From assembly GCF_001443605.1 (NCBI RefSeq), contig NZ_CP013118.1, positions 4,675,001 through 4,739,000 of the forward strand: DNA of 64,000 nucleotides, read 5' to 3'. The stretch's first letter is position 1. Each line of letters begins with the position of its first letter. The notes below the pieces were generated by a model that did no database searches, was not told where the DNA came from, and saw only the letters and a program-made list of their open reading frames with translations. Of the stretch, positions 27,153-36,766 are shown one piece after another. Origin of the DNA: Salinivirga cyanobacteriivorans (GTDB taxonomy: Bacteria; Bacteroidota; Bacteroidia; Bacteroidales; Salinivirgaceae). Position numbers and translations under genes: made by a program.

Positions 27153-28211
27153 TTAGTTGTTTAATACTACAAGCGTTGCCCCAAAGCCATATTCTTTAAA
27201 AGAGGCATCATGAAAGACATACTTTGAATACTGCTGTGTGAGTGTTTTGCGCAACTCGTTTTTCAGGGTGCCATTGCCAATGCCATGTATAAAAACAATG
27301 CGTTTTATGCGATCCTTAATGGCCTGTTCCATTTCAGACTTGAATTTATCCATCTGAATGGCTAAGATCTCGCTATTGCCGAGTCCTGTTGTATTATCAA
27401 TAAGCTCATTGATGTGCAAATCGATTTCTCGCTTCTCCTCGGGTTCAATTTTTTTGACTGTCTTTCTGGGTCGCGCATCAGCTTTCTTCTTCGATTGCAT
27501 CATTTTTTCAAGCTCTTTGAGCTTTTTTTTCTCCTCAGTGCCCATTTCGGGGGCTTCATTTTCCGGCTTTTCAGCTGCAACAAGGTCAAAAATCAACGAT
27601 TTTTCATGAAAGAAATCATTCTCTTTAAAAGTTTGCTCCTTATACAGCTTTATCGGACTGATTACAATCTTTTTCTCAATGGGCCGTACAGGCTTGTATA
27701 TACCTTCATTGTAAAAAACCACCTGAAAAATATAATCACCTGATTTTCCGATCTCTTGTCTGAGCAGTGTAAAAAGTGAAATTTTTGTGTTGGGTTCAAC
27801 AATGCCTGCGTCTATACCTCTTGATTGTGCTTTGGTTACTTCAACCAGGTTGTAAAACAGTATGTAGTTGCTGTCGTTAATCAGGTATGTTTCCAGGTCG
27901 GCATCTGTGGCATCGCGCCCGGGTTGAGGTACCATGGCAAAAAATGCTTTGGCCTCTTCGTTACCAGCTATTTGTGAAACTTCCGGGTAAAAATCAGGTG
28001 TGCCTGATGCTTGTGCAGGAGCTTCTGTTTCCTGTCCACCAGCTTCCGGTTCCTGGTATTCGCTAATTAAAATTAGTTCATCCTGCTCAGCAGGGTTTTC
28101 AAACCCGGTATCATCCAACACAAAAACAGTTCCATCGGCTGTTGTTTTTGTCACTACTCCTTCTCCCACGGCATTCAAAAACCGCACTTTATCTCCTTTT
28201 TTATACTTCAT
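27153..28211 (-). CDS. DUF2027/Smr-domain protein
   Basis: 352 residues. The N-terminal ~60 residues (YKKGDKVRFLNAVGEGVVTK) are an SH3-like strand domain of DUF2027. The central part binds nothing recognised. Residues ~265-352 form a Smr domain with DLHINEL and RIVFIHGIGNGTLKNELRK, the second and catalytic motifs (HGxGxG) of MutS2-type nickase domains. A Lys-rich segment (MMQSKKKADARPRKTVKK) lies just before it. The protein is typical of Bacteroidetes and may cut or bind DNA or RNA; the biological role is not established. Confidence 0.85.
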   Translation of the reverse strand: MKYKKGDKVRFLNAVGEGVVTKTTADGTVFVLDDTGFENPAEQDELILISEYQEPEAGGQETEAPAQASGTPDFYPEVSQIAGNEEAKAFFAMVPQPGRDATDADLETYLINDSNYILFYNLVEVTKAQSRGIDAGIVEPNTKISLFTLLRQEIGKSGDYIFQVVFYNEGIYKPVRPIEKKIVISPIKLYKEQTFKENDFFHEKSLIFDLVAAEKPENEAPEMGTEEKKKLKELEKMMQSKKKADARPRKTVKKIEPEEKREIDLHINELIDNTTGLGNSEILAIQMDKFKSEMEQAIKDRIKRIVFIHGIGNGTLKNELRKTLTQQYSKYVFHDASFKEYGFGATLVVLNN

Positions 28212-28369
28212 TTTTCTTCCTTTTTATGCTACTTCACTTTATCAAAATTAGTATCCGCAAACTCAAAAATGAAACCTTGTTATAAGATACTGATCTTTTA
28301 TTGTTGCCACTAATTATAAACAAAAAAGAATAGGTTTGTTCATAAAGGTTAAAATTATGCTTGTTTGCT

Positions 28370-28377
28370 TATCTTTG
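28370..28377 (+). promoter_or_regulatory. Candidate -7 element of queA
   Basis: TATCTTTG matches TAnnTTTG and lies 50 bp before the chosen queA start. A TTTG at 28335-28338 is 31 bp upstream, too far for the usual 19-21 bp spacing, so only the -7 box is supported. Confidence 0.4.
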
Positions 28378-28427
28378 TGGCCCAAAATTTTCACAAAAGT
28401 AAGTATTTTGTTTTGAATAGTGAGCAA

Positions 28428-29624
28428 ATGAAAGATATTGACATAAATAAATACAACTATGAGCTTCCATCAGAGCGCATTGCCAAATATCCGCTAAAAA
28501 AACGCGATGCCTCGAAATTACTTGTCTACAATAAAGGCGCCATTGAGGATCACATTTTTAGTGAACTTCCAGAACTTCTTCCACGGGATACCAGAATGTT
28601 TTTTAATAATACCAAAGTTCTATATGCCCGTTTACCGTTTGAGAAAATTACGGGGGCACAAATCGAAATTTTTTGCCTGGAGCCTCACGATCCTGCAGAT
28701 TATTCCATGAACCTTACTACCCGAAAGCGTTGCCAGTGGAAATGCCTTGTTGGAAATCTGAAAAAGTGGAAATCAGGTGTTTTAAAACTAAAAGGGCACG
28801 ATAAAATCGGGCTCGAAGCTTCCATGATAGAGAAAACACCTGAACACGTGGTAGTGGAATTTACATGGAAAACCGACTTTAGTTTTGCAGAAATACTCGA
28901 AGAGGCAGGTAATGTACCTATTCCGCCATATTTAAACCGTGCTGCAGAAGAAGAAGACAAATCCACATACCAAACTACTTATAGTAAAATCGATGGATCA
29001 GTAGCGGCACCAACTGCAGGCTTGCACTTTACGCCTGAGGTTTTTCAGCAATTAAAAGCACAGCACATACCGCTGCATGAAGTAACCTTACATGTAAGCG
29101 CAGGTACATTCAGACCAGTTGATCATGATAATGTCAGGCGTCATCAGATGCACGAGGAGTACATCCATGTGGACAGGGCAACAATAGCATCTTTAATTGA
29201 TAATAAGAACAACGTGCTTGCCGTTGGTACCACTACGGTGCGCACTTTGGAGAGTCTTTACTGGATCGGGGTACAAATTCTGAATAACAAACCAAATCAG
29301 GAACATTTCTTTAATGTCGAGCAGTGGGAGCCATATAAAGAGGTTGGCAGCAGTACAACACAAGAGGCATTAAAGGCCATATTGGAATATATGGACCGTT
29401 TCAGGCTTGATTACATTACAGGTAATACCAGAATTATTATTGTACCCGGTTATGAGCATCGTGTGGTAGACTTACTGTTGACCAATTTTCATCAGCCAAA
29501 GAGTACGCTTTTATTACTGCTGGCCTCATTTATAGGTGATGAATGGCAAAAAATGTATCAGCATGCACTTAATAATAATTACCGGTTTTTGAGTTATGGC
29601 GACAGCTGCCTGATTAAGCTGTAG
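28428..29624 (+). CDS. queA: S-adenosylmethionine:tRNA ribosyltransferase-isomerase
   Basis: About 398 residues from the ATG at 28428 (MKDIDINKYNYELPSERIAK); an upstream start would add 21 residues that do not resemble the family. QueA converts preQ1 in tRNA anticodons to epoxyqueuosine with SAM as ribosyl donor. Diagnostic segments are present: YELPSERIAKYPLKKRDASK, TRMFFNNTKVLYARL, GSVAAPTAGLHFTPEV, LHVSAGTFRPVDHDN and LTNFHQPKSTLLLL. Length is slightly long for the family. No other queuosine gene is next to it. Confidence 0.93.
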   Translation: MKDIDINKYNYELPSERIAKYPLKKRDASKLLVYNKGAIEDHIFSELPELLPRDTRMFFNNTKVLYARLPFEKITGAQIEIFCLEPHDPADYSMNLTTRKRCQWKCLVGNLKKWKSGVLKLKGHDKIGLEASMIEKTPEHVVVEFTWKTDFSFAEILEEAGNVPIPPYLNRAAEEEDKSTYQTTYSKIDGSVAAPTAGLHFTPEVFQQLKAQHIPLHEVTLHVSAGTFRPVDHDNVRRHQMHEEYIHVDRATIASLIDNKNNVLAVGTTTVRTLESLYWIGVQILNNKPNQEHFFNVEQWEPYKEVGSSTTQEALKAILEYMDRFRLDYITGNTRIIIVPGYEHRVVDLLLTNFHQPKSTLLLLLASFIGDEWQKMYQHALNNNYRFLSYGDSCLIKL

Positions 29625-29780
29625 GTCAAATAATTATCAGGATGAAGTGCGAATTACCTTTATGTTTTAGTTTTATGTGTTGTTATTTTTTCAAAACAGG
29701 TGATTTTGCCTTGTTTATATAAATAAAGAGTTGTATTTTCACCCTATACCAATTGAAATAGTTAAGACTTATTACTGTTT

Positions 29781-32144
29781 ATGATTCGTAAAAAGACAAA
29801 GAGCAAGTCGTTAACTGCTATCTCTTTTAGAAATAATTTGATAGTTAGTATCTCAATTGGTTTTACTGTAGCGGCCATATTTATATTTTTTGAAGTCAGA
29901 GAGTTCAATAAAGATGCAGAAAAGGCCCGTGAAGAGGGCTTGGAAAGCAAAAAAGAATTGGTAAAGGCAGAGGTAGAAAAGGTAATAGATTACATTCATT
30001 TCACAAGGCTTTTTATGGAGAAACGAATGCGCAATAACCTCAAAGAGCGCACCTACGAAGCCTGGAGTATAATCAATAATATTTATAATAAGAACCATGA
30101 AACCCATACAAAACGGGAAATTCTCCATTTGATAAAGCAAGCTTTGAGGCCTGTCCGGTTTAATAATGGACGGGGATATTATTTTTTAGTGAATCTAAAC
30201 GGTGTTGAAGAATTATATCCTGTAAGGCCTGAATTTGAGGGTGAAAACCTTTTAGATTTGCAGGATGCCAGAGGTAATTATGTAATAAAGGATGAAATAA
30301 AAATAGCAAAAGAAAAGGGTGAAGGCTTTGTGAAAGGTTATTGGCGTAAACCTTATGCCGATAGTACAAAAATGTTTGCTAAAACCTCATTTATCAAAGT
30401 TTTTAAACCATTGGGTATTTATGTCGGCTGTGGTGACTATCTGATAGATGTTCGTAAAGATATTCAGGATGATATAAAAATGCGGATAAAGCGTACAAGG
30501 TTTGGCGAATACGGCTATGTATTTGTGAATACCTATACCGGTGTGGCTGTGGTAATCGATTCTAAAAAATATAGCGAAGGTGATACTATTTGGGAACTAA
30601 CCGATTCCTATGGTGTAAAAGTAATTCAGGAGGAATGGAAGGCGGTGAATAAACCCGGAGGTGGTTTTATCCGCTACCATTGGCTTAAGCCGGGTACAGA
30701 TAAAATTGCGCCAAAAATTTCGTTCATAAAAGGAGTAGATGAGTGGCAATGGATGATTGGTGCAGGTGTATATATTGATGTAATTGAAGAAAATATTGCC
30801 AGAGAACGCGAGCTGCTTTACAAAAGAATGATAAGAAAAGGTGGATTAGGTTTGTTACTGATTCTTATTGTCTTGGTTCTGATTTTTTATATGGCTCAAC
30901 GCAATGCCAGAATAATTCATTCAAACCTTGAAACATTTATTTCTAAGTTGAGAATTGCAGTGAAAAGCGGTAAAAAAATGAATGCTGATGACTATTCACT
31001 TGTTGACCTTCAGAATATACTGCCTCCAATCAATGAAATTATAGTGCATAAAACAGAGGCTGAAGCAAAATTGAAAGAAAGTGAAATACGATTCCGCACT
31101 ATTTTCGAGAATGTACCCGTGATGTTGTTAGTGTTTGATAATGATTTGAATATTAAGTTTTGTAATAAGGAATTTAACAGAGAGTTTGATATTAAAGACC
31201 ATACAAAACTTCTCAAAAGATCGCTATTGCGATATTTGCCTAATAATAAAACCAATAAAGATTTTATTACTGCATTGCCTAAATGCGATGGTAATTTTCG
31301 TGAAATTAATATTAAAACAGCACAAGGTGACAAGTGGCATAACTGGGCCTGTTTTAATACACCTGTTAATGAGACTATTTTAGCCGGATTCGACATTACG
31401 CCAATTTATCAGAACCAAAAACGCCTTGCAGAATCAAATGCCACAAAAGATAAGATACTTTCCGTAGTATCTCACGATTTACATGGTCCGTTTAATACCA
31501 TTATCGGGTTCTCAAAGATTCTCTTATCAAATGAGGGTAAACTAAGTAAAGACAAACGCGACAGGTATTTACAGCATATTCACAACTCATCGAAATCGAT
31601 GCATACAATGCTAACCAACCTGCTTAGCTGGGCCCGGGCACAATCCGGAAAAATAAAACTTTACTTTACGGTGGTTGAATTGTATTTGTTGACAAGTGAG
31701 GTGGTTAAAACACTTTCACCTCTGGCAGCACAGAAAAAAATTAAACTTATCAATGAAATTGAAACCGGATTGACGCTTACCAGCGACATTTCTTTGTTGC
31801 GCATTATTGTACAAAACCTGGTAGCTAATGGAATTAAATTTACAAAGCCAGGGGGGCGTGTGGAAGTTAGCGCCCGCCGTTCTGCCGGCAATAAAATAGA
31901 AATTATAGTAACCGACTCTGGTGTTGGCATGTCTGCTGATATGGTAGAAAAAATAAATAGTGGTGAAAAGGTGGAGTCTTCACCTGGCACAAACAAAGAG
32001 TCGGGTACGGGGCTTGGTTTATTAATTTGCCAGGAATTTATTACTTATTTAGATGGCACACTAAAAGTAAAGAGCCACCCCAACGAGGGCAGCTCTTTTG
32101 TAGTGAGTTTGCCTGCTCATAAAGAGTTGAGACAAGAACTTTAA
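29781..32144 (+). CDS. Cache-domain hybrid-less sensor histidine kinase
   Basis: 787 residues. Transmembrane helix 1 lies at ~19-38, a periplasmic double-Cache-type sensor at ~45-345 (two repeats of GYYFLVNLNG/GYVFVNTYTG and WMIGAGVYID), and helix 2 at ~354-373. A PAS domain follows at ~425-540 (RFRTIFENVPVMLLVFDND). The HisKA domain has its phosphoacceptor His at ~565 in SVVSHDLHGPFNTIIGFSKI, and the ATPase domain shows NLVANGIKFTKPGG, DSGVGMS and GTGLGLLICQEF. No response regulator gene is adjacent, so its partner is elsewhere. The ligand is unknown; the Cache type binds small metabolites. Confidence 0.92.
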   Translation: MIRKKTKSKSLTAISFRNNLIVSISIGFTVAAIFIFFEVREFNKDAEKAREEGLESKKELVKAEVEKVIDYIHFTRLFMEKRMRNNLKERTYEAWSIINNIYNKNHETHTKREILHLIKQALRPVRFNNGRGYYFLVNLNGVEELYPVRPEFEGENLLDLQDARGNYVIKDEIKIAKEKGEGFVKGYWRKPYADSTKMFAKTSFIKVFKPLGIYVGCGDYLIDVRKDIQDDIKMRIKRTRFGEYGYVFVNTYTGVAVVIDSKKYSEGDTIWELTDSYGVKVIQEEWKAVNKPGGGFIRYHWLKPGTDKIAPKISFIKGVDEWQWMIGAGVYIDVIEENIARERELLYKRMIRKGGLGLLLILIVLVLIFYMAQRNARIIHSNLETFISKLRIAVKSGKKMNADDYSLVDLQNILPPINEIIVHKTEAEAKLKESEIRFRTIFENVPVMLLVFDNDLNIKFCNKEFNREFDIKDHTKLLKRSLLRYLPNNKTNKDFITALPKCDGNFREINIKTAQGDKWHNWACFNTPVNETILAGFDITPIYQNQKRLAESNATKDKILSVVSHDLHGPFNTIIGFSKILLSNEGKLSKDKRDRYLQHIHNSSKSMHTMLTNLLSWARAQSGKIKLYFTVVELYLLTSEVVKTLSPLAAQKKIKLINEIETGLTLTSDISLLRIIVQNLVANGIKFTKPGGRVEVSARRSAGNKIEIIVTDSGVGMSADMVEKINSGEKVESSPGTNKESGTGLGLLICQEFITYLDGTLKVKSHPNEGSSFVVSLPAHKELRQEL

Positions 32145-32159
32145 GCGTATTATTTCTAT

Positions 32160-32873
32160 TTAAAATGTATATTTGGCGCCCAGCGTAGGAAATAGTTCAA
32201 GCTTTTTTGATCCGGGAATGAAATTATGCGATATTTCTATCTCACCGCCGGCAGATAACCACGGTGCAATGTTATACCAAATTTGTGGCTCTGTAATGAT
32301 AACCAGTTTTTTGCCATCAGGTTGTGCCGGGGCGTTGTAATCATCCTGTGTCCAGATGTCAAAAAATCCGGTAAGCGATATCTTGTTGTCTGCAAGATTT
32401 TTGAACCAGGTAAATGTCCACTGAAAATCAGGGCCCTCTTCTGGCTTATGGCCGAATCGGTATCCTGCATAAGTGCTAAAACCAATACTTGCAAATGAAA
32501 ACGCTGCCGAAGGACCTACAATGCCAATATGCTCAAGCGGGCTACCAAAATTACTATTGTCAATATTGTGTATCAGTCCTCCATTGTACTCTGCATGGAG
32601 CGCAACCGGAAAATCCCAAAATTTAAGATCACGCATAAATTCCACATATGCCAAAGCAGGTTCGCTATGCGGTCCGCTGAAATCTATATCTATGAACCAG
32701 AATGTGGAGCCTACGCTGTCTGGTTTAAACATTTCGAATGTAGCGGTCATGTAATTGCGTCCTTTGATGTTTTCAGAATTTGCATCTGTAAAATCGTAGT
32801 GCAATTGAAGGTTTTGGCCACTTAAAACCGCTATGCTAAACAATGAGACCGATAAGAGCAGAATTTTTTTCAT
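32160..32873 (-). CDS. DUF5020-family outer-membrane protein
   Basis: About 237 residues from the ATG at 32873, giving a clear signal peptide (MKKILLLSVSLFSIAVLSGQ); the frame opens earlier at a less likely start. The body is rich in aromatic beta strands such as LQLHYDFTDANSENIKGRNY, FWFIDIDFSG and IWYNIAPWLSAGGEIEISHN, ending in LGAKYTF with the terminal Phe typical of outer-membrane barrels. DUF5020 proteins resemble the Tsx nucleoside channel family; the substrate is not known. The gene is convergent with the sensor kinase gene, only 15 bp apart. Confidence 0.8.
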   Translation of the reverse strand: MKKILLLSVSLFSIAVLSGQNLQLHYDFTDANSENIKGRNYMTATFEMFKPDSVGSTFWFIDIDFSGPHSEPALAYVEFMRDLKFWDFPVALHAEYNGGLIHNIDNSNFGSPLEHIGIVGPSAAFSFASIGFSTYAGYRFGHKPEEGPDFQWTFTWFKNLADNKISLTGFFDIWTQDDYNAPAQPDGKKLVIITEPQIWYNIAPWLSAGGEIEISHNFIPGSKKLELFPTLGAKYTF

Positions 32874-33042
32874 TTTCGTGTTTTTATATGTTACAGGAGA
32901 TCGGGACAAAAATAGCAAAATTGATCTTTGCTGGTAATAAAAAAAACATTTGATATCGCATTAAAATTTAGTTACTGTTTGTTGCAGAAATTTATTACTT
33001 AGTATAATATAAGGAATTATTTATTGTTTTTTTGCGTCCTTG

Positions 33043-33073
33043 TTTGAAAAAAAGGCGCAAACTTGTATATTCG
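33043..33073 (+). promoter_or_regulatory. Promoter of the 33.1-kb small membrane protein
   Basis: TTTG at 33043-33046, 19 bp, then TATATTCG at 33066-33073. This matches the Bacteroidetes TTTG-N19-TAnnTTTG layout except for one base in the -7 box. The ATG follows 25 bp later. Confidence 0.5.
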
Positions 33074-33098
33074 TCGACGAATTAATACTTGTTATGCT

Positions 33099-33602
33099 AT
33101 GAGAAAAGTTGTATTTATACTAATTGTTTTACTTGCCTCGGGCCTTATTAATGAATCATACGGACAGAAAAAAGATGACAAGCTCAAGCTTGAATCTGGT
33201 TTTTTGGGCAATAAATATTATAAAGGTGTGTGGAGTATAAGCAGAGGTGAGGCATTTAATATGCTTAGCGAAAACGGAGAGGCTTATAATTTGGCTATTG
33301 AAGGAGAAAAACTGCAAAAAACCAGTACAATAACTTCTGCCGTGGGAGCCGCATTAATTGGCTACACAGTTGGCTCAGCGCTGGGTGGAGCAGAAGATCC
33401 GAAGTGGTATATTGCAGGAATTGGCGGAGGAATAGTATTAATTAGTATCCCTATTTACTCGACCGGTAATAAAAAAATACATGAAGCCATTGAGGTATAC
33501 AACGAAGAAGAATTGTCGGCAAGCCTGAATAAAAAATCTTTTATCGATAAAATTTCTTTAGCTGCAGGCCCTGATGGAGTAGGGTTGAGGCTAACCTTTT
33601 AA
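33099..33602 (+). CDS. Exported glycine-zipper-like protein of unknown function
   Basis: About 167 residues from the ATG at 33099 (MRKVVFILIVLLASGLINES), a signal peptide ending near SYGQ. Residues ~80-125 contain two short hydrophobic, glycine-rich helices (AVGAALIGYTVGSALGG and YIAGIGGGIVLISIPIYSTG), a possible membrane-inserting hairpin. The remainder is charged. The family is common as hypothetical protein in Bacteroidetes; no function is assigned. A bidirectional terminator follows. Confidence 0.65.
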   Translation: MRKVVFILIVLLASGLINESYGQKKDDKLKLESGFLGNKYYKGVWSISRGEAFNMLSENGEAYNLAIEGEKLQKTSTITSAVGAALIGYTVGSALGGAEDPKWYIAGIGGGIVLISIPIYSTGNKKIHEAIEVYNEEELSASLNKKSFIDKISLAAGPDGVGLRLTF

Positions 33603-33610
33603 ATTAAATA

Positions 33611-33646
33611 AAAAGGGAGGCACCCATGAAGGATACCTCCCTTTTT
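33611..33646. terminator. Bidirectional terminator
   Basis: AAAAGGGAGG (33611-33620) and CCTCCCTTTTT (33637-33647) form a 10-bp stem with U-tracts on both strands, between the convergent small membrane protein and osmC-like genes. Confidence 0.85.
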
Positions 33647-33661
33647 CTTACTATGAGAAAA

Positions 33662-34093
33662 CTAGTTTACTATTGTTTTTAAAGTACTTTGAGCAACAAT
33701 GTTGTCTGCAATTGGGCAGCGACGCTCAATTTCTTCTACAAATGCTTCTTTTTCTTCCTGCGTCATATCTGCATCTATTTTAACATTTGTTACAATTTCA
33801 GTAAATCCGGCGCGTCCATCTTCAGTCTTACCTAGTAAGAAGTCTTTATCGATTGAACCTTCAACATCCACATCAATGCTGCGTACAATAAGACGCTTCT
33901 GGTTTGCAATAATGCGTCCAATTGCACAAATACATGCAGGCAATGATGCCAGGAAAATTTCCATTGGGTTGGCTCCCTCGTCGTTGCCACCCATGGCTTT
34001 AGGTTGATCGATAATAAAATTGTGTGAGCATCCTATCTCGGTGCGAAAACCGTCATTTACTTTACCGTTAACTTTTACTTTTGATATAGCCAT
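33662..34093 (-). CDS. OsmC-family protein
   Basis: 143 residues. The fold signature is seen in GGNDEGANPMEIFLASLPACICAIG, with the conserved Cys in LPACICAIG, and in ERRCPIADNIVAQ, the second Cys. OsmC/Ohr-type proteins use this cysteine pair as thiol peroxidases; the two-cysteine spacing here fits the YhfA-like branch, which need not be a peroxidase. A palindrome nearly identical to the one before the NifX-like gene lies 62 bp upstream, suggesting shared control. Confidence 0.88.
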   Translation of the reverse strand: MAISKVKVNGKVNDGFRTEIGCSHNFIIDQPKAMGGNDEGANPMEIFLASLPACICAIGRIIANQKRLIVRSIDVDVEGSIDKDFLLGKTEDGRAGFTEIVTNVKIDADMTQEEKEAFVEEIERRCPIADNIVAQSTLKTIVN

Positions 34094-34155
34094 AATAGTA
34101 TATTTTAATAATTAAATCATTCTATATATGGCTAAAAATGTACCATTTCAGGTTC

Positions 34156-34169
34156 TGAACTTATGTTCT
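34156..34169 (-). promoter_or_regulatory. Candidate operator upstream of the OsmC-family gene
   Basis: TGAACTTATGTTCT matches the perfect palindrome TGAACATATGTTCA (38353-38366) at 12 of 14 positions. It is 62 bp before the gene start. Confidence 0.45.
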
Positions 34170-34260
34170 AAAGCATCTGGATATATGTTGGGCGGCAATT
34201 ATGCGGTAAAATAAAATATGTTTGTAAAATCTTGTTTTAGAGTAATTAAAACTTTATTTG

Positions 34261-34986
34261 TTATTCGCTTGTTGCCTTTAGTTGTAATATTATCTCTTTT
34301 ATGTAGGTCATTGTTAAGTTGTGTTTTCTTTTAATCCGACCTAATCGTTCATTTTTGGCATCGTAAGGTATATGTAATGCACTGCATAAATCTTTTGCTG
34401 ATATACCATGTTGAATACAGGCTTCTCTTAATGTTTGTCTGCCATTTACATCGATATCAACTTCTTGTTTGTGTCCTTCTACAGCTGAAAGGGTAGACGA
34501 TTGTGATTTCTTTATTTGTTGCCCGGTATTATGATTTTGTATTTGCACAGGTTGTTCAGGTGCTATTCTGATTTGTTCATCTAATAAATGTAAGGATGAT
34601 TCAGGCATGCGCCCTTGAATTTCAGGTTGTATGAAAAATGGCAAGATCATGATGCCGAGTGTAAAGAAAATGAGTAAAAAAATAATAGGACGATGGTACC
34701 GCGTTCGGCGAAAACATGTTTTCATCATGTTGATGAGCATTTTCCAATGCAATACTATATGCAAAAATAGTACTGCTAAAAATATAAAACATAGAATTAA
34801 ATGGATATCGGCCCATTCGAAACGGCTGAGACCCCAAAATTTAAGTTCTGCATAATGTCCGTAAATTGCTTTGGCTTCACGTCCGGGAACAAGTACATAA
34901 TAAACCAAAAAACCACCCCCTGCAAGTCCTGCTGTCAGTAGCAGAAGAACGGCATCAAGAAGCAGATTGAGCTTGTTTTTTTTCAT
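34261..34986 (-). CDS. DUF4405-type integral membrane protein
   Basis: 241 residues. Three or more hydrophobic helices: residues ~7-30 (LNLLLDAVLLLLTAGLAGGG), ~60-82 (WADIHLILCFIFLAVLFLHIV) and ~100-120. His residues sit in the second helix region (DIHLILC, LHIVLHWK), as expected for heme-binding DUF4405 proteins. The C-terminal ~60 residues (RQTLREACIQHGISAKDLCSA) are a soluble tail with a Cys in the DLCSA motif. It overlaps the upstream ATPase gene by 32 bp. A redox role linked to that ATPase is possible but unproven. Confidence 0.7.
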   Translation of the reverse strand: MKKNKLNLLLDAVLLLLTAGLAGGGFLVYYVLVPGREAKAIYGHYAELKFWGLSRFEWADIHLILCFIFLAVLFLHIVLHWKMLINMMKTCFRRTRYHRPIIFLLIFFTLGIMILPFFIQPEIQGRMPESSLHLLDEQIRIAPEQPVQIQNHNTGQQIKKSQSSTLSAVEGHKQEVDIDVNGRQTLREACIQHGISAKDLCSALHIPYDAKNERLGRIKRKHNLTMTYIKEIILQLKATSE

Positions 34987-35860
34987 AGTTTTCAGGTTTT
35001 TGCAAATATGTAACTATATTTCTCAATGATTCAGTTATAGCGTCATCGGGCTGATATTCAGGATATGTAAGGGCTTGTGTTGTAGCATCCACCAGGTTTT
35101 TATCAAAAGGGATTTTAGCAAGTAGGGGGATGTTGAGTTCACCAAGATATTTTTCTATTTCAGCTGTTAGGGTTTTATTAATGTCGTGTTTGTTTATAAC
35201 AGCTACTATTGGCGTTTTAAAGCTGTCGACCAGTTTTTGTGCCCGTTGAAAATCGTGAAAACCACTTTTAGAAGCTTCAATTACCATAACCACCATATCG
35301 GTTCCTGTAACAGATGCAATGGCAGCACAACCAATTCCCGGAGGGCCATCGTTTATTATAAAGGAAGCCTGGTTTTCATCGGCCTTTTTGCGTGCTGCAT
35401 CTCTGAGTTTGGTTACAAGTTTGCCTGAATTTTCTTCTCCTGGTTTCATGTGGGCATGAATCATGCTTCCATAGCGGGTGGTTGAGACATACCATCTATT
35501 GCTGAATTCCTGCACCATCTCAATGGCATTTGCCGGACAAATATTTTTACATAATCCGCATCCTTCGCACTTATAATCATTTACAGCAAGCACACCATCT
35601 TCGTTGTAGTGTAAGGCATCGAAACGGCAATGATTTATGCATTTCCGGCAATTAACGCATAGTTGCTGATTTATAATAGCTTTGGCGCCACCCGGAAATG
35701 TGTGGGTTTCCTGTACTTCAGGTTGAAGTAAAAGATAAAGGTCTGCTGCGTCTACATCGCAGTCTGTAATTACCGGTTTATTCAATAAACTTGTCAGCGC
35801 TCCGGTAATGGTGGTTTTTCCGGCTCCTCCTTTACCACTTATCACAGTAATTTCTCTCAT
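34955..35860 (-). CDS. MinD/Mrp-type ATPase with ferredoxin domain (second paralogue)
   Basis: 301 residues. The N-terminus ITVISGKGGAGKTTITGAL is a deviant Walker A (KGGxGKT). A two-[4Fe-4S] ferredoxin insert follows at ~60-115: CVNCRKCINHCRFDAL and CEGCGLCKNICPANAIE. Then the switch region SFIINDGPPGIGCAAIASV. Such ATPases carry or insert Fe-S or other metal clusters in anaerobes. It lies 1 bp after the first paralogue and overlaps the DUF4405 gene, forming a tight set with the NifX-like and DUF89 genes. Confidence 0.88.
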   Translation of the reverse strand: MREITVISGKGGAGKTTITGALTSLLNKPVITDCDVDAADLYLLLQPEVQETHTFPGGAKAIINQQLCVNCRKCINHCRFDALHYNEDGVLAVNDYKCEGCGLCKNICPANAIEMVQEFSNRWYVSTTRYGSMIHAHMKPGEENSGKLVTKLRDAARKKADENQASFIINDGPPGIGCAAIASVTGTDMVVMVIEASKSGFHDFQRAQKLVDSFKTPIVAVINKHDINKTLTAEIEKYLGELNIPLLAKIPFDKNLVDATTQALTYPEYQPDDAITESLRNIVTYLQKPENYEKKQAQSAS

Positions 35861-35861
35861 C

Positions 35862-36731
35862 TCAGGCTGTTTTTTTCTTTATATGGTTCCAAATATGTTT
35901 AAGGTGTTTGTCCATCTCTTTGTGTGCAGCTATTTCCTGAATTGATGCATTGGAATAGGCCTCTGCAATTTCGCGATTAAAAGGAATTTTGCTTATAATC
36001 TCTATTTTTTCTTTTTTAAGGTAGTCTTCCATGTCATTGTTGCCAGTACCGGCTTTATTGATTACTACACCAAATGGAAGTTTAATGTCTTTTATTACTT
36101 CTACAAGCAATTTCAGATCATTAAGGCCAAATGGTGACGGCTCGGCTACCACAATTACATAATCAGCATCTTCTAAAGTTGTTACCACCGGACAGCTGGT
36201 TCCGGGAGGGGCATCAAATATGGCCAGATCAGTATCGGGTAAATGGCGCTTTTTCATATCGCGTATTACAGCTGTTTGGTGGGGAAGTCCTACCTCCAGT
36301 CTACCCTCTTTGAGAATAATGGTTTGATCTTTACCAAATGTATTTACCTCTCCAATGGGATGGAATAGCTCATCAAGTGCATCATCTTTACAAACGACAA
36401 GACAGGCTCCGCACGAATGGCATAAATCTGTTGAAATTTCGGCAATCCCTGCTTTTGGTATGAGCGTGATGGCATTAAATGCACAGGCCTCTTTGCATTT
36501 TCCGCAATAGGTGCATTTTTCTTTATTGATGACAGGCACTGGTAAAGTTACTGCAGATGATTTTAGAAGATCGAGGTTATTAAAGAACAAATGATCGTTT
36601 GGTTCCTCCACATCAAAATCCATTAAAGTAGCTGGCTTACCATAATATTGCGGGGCAGTATATTGTAAGCCTGCTGAAATGGTGGTTTTACCTGTGCCTC
36701 CTTTTCCGCTTGCGACAACTATTCTTTTCAC
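35862..36731 (-). CDS. MinD/Mrp-type ATPase with ferredoxin domain (first paralogue)
   Basis: 289 residues, homologous in order to the next gene. Walker A is IVVASGKGGTGKTTISAGL; the ferredoxin insert has CTYCGKCKEACAFNAI and CHSCGACLVVCKDDAL, each with the four-Cys pattern, and the switch region is IFDAPPGTSCPVV. The C-terminal part (PFNREIAEAYSNASIQEIAAH) is the usual MinD-like end. It probably forms a heterodimer or heteromultimer with the adjacent paralogue on the metal-cluster or Fe-S pathway; direct function is not proven. Confidence 0.88.
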   Translation of the reverse strand: MKRIVVASGKGGTGKTTISAGLQYTAPQYYGKPATLMDFDVEEPNDHLFFNNLDLLKSSAVTLPVPVINKEKCTYCGKCKEACAFNAITLIPKAGIAEISTDLCHSCGACLVVCKDDALDELFHPIGEVNTFGKDQTIILKEGRLEVGLPHQTAVIRDMKKRHLPDTDLAIFDAPPGTSCPVVTTLEDADYVIVVAEPSPFGLNDLKLLVEVIKDIKLPFGVVINKAGTGNNDMEDYLKKEKIEIISKIPFNREIAEAYSNASIQEIAAHKEMDKHLKHIWNHIKKKTA

Positions 36732-36766
36732 TTTTTTTATGTTTTTTTGGTTGCTTGCTTAATTAT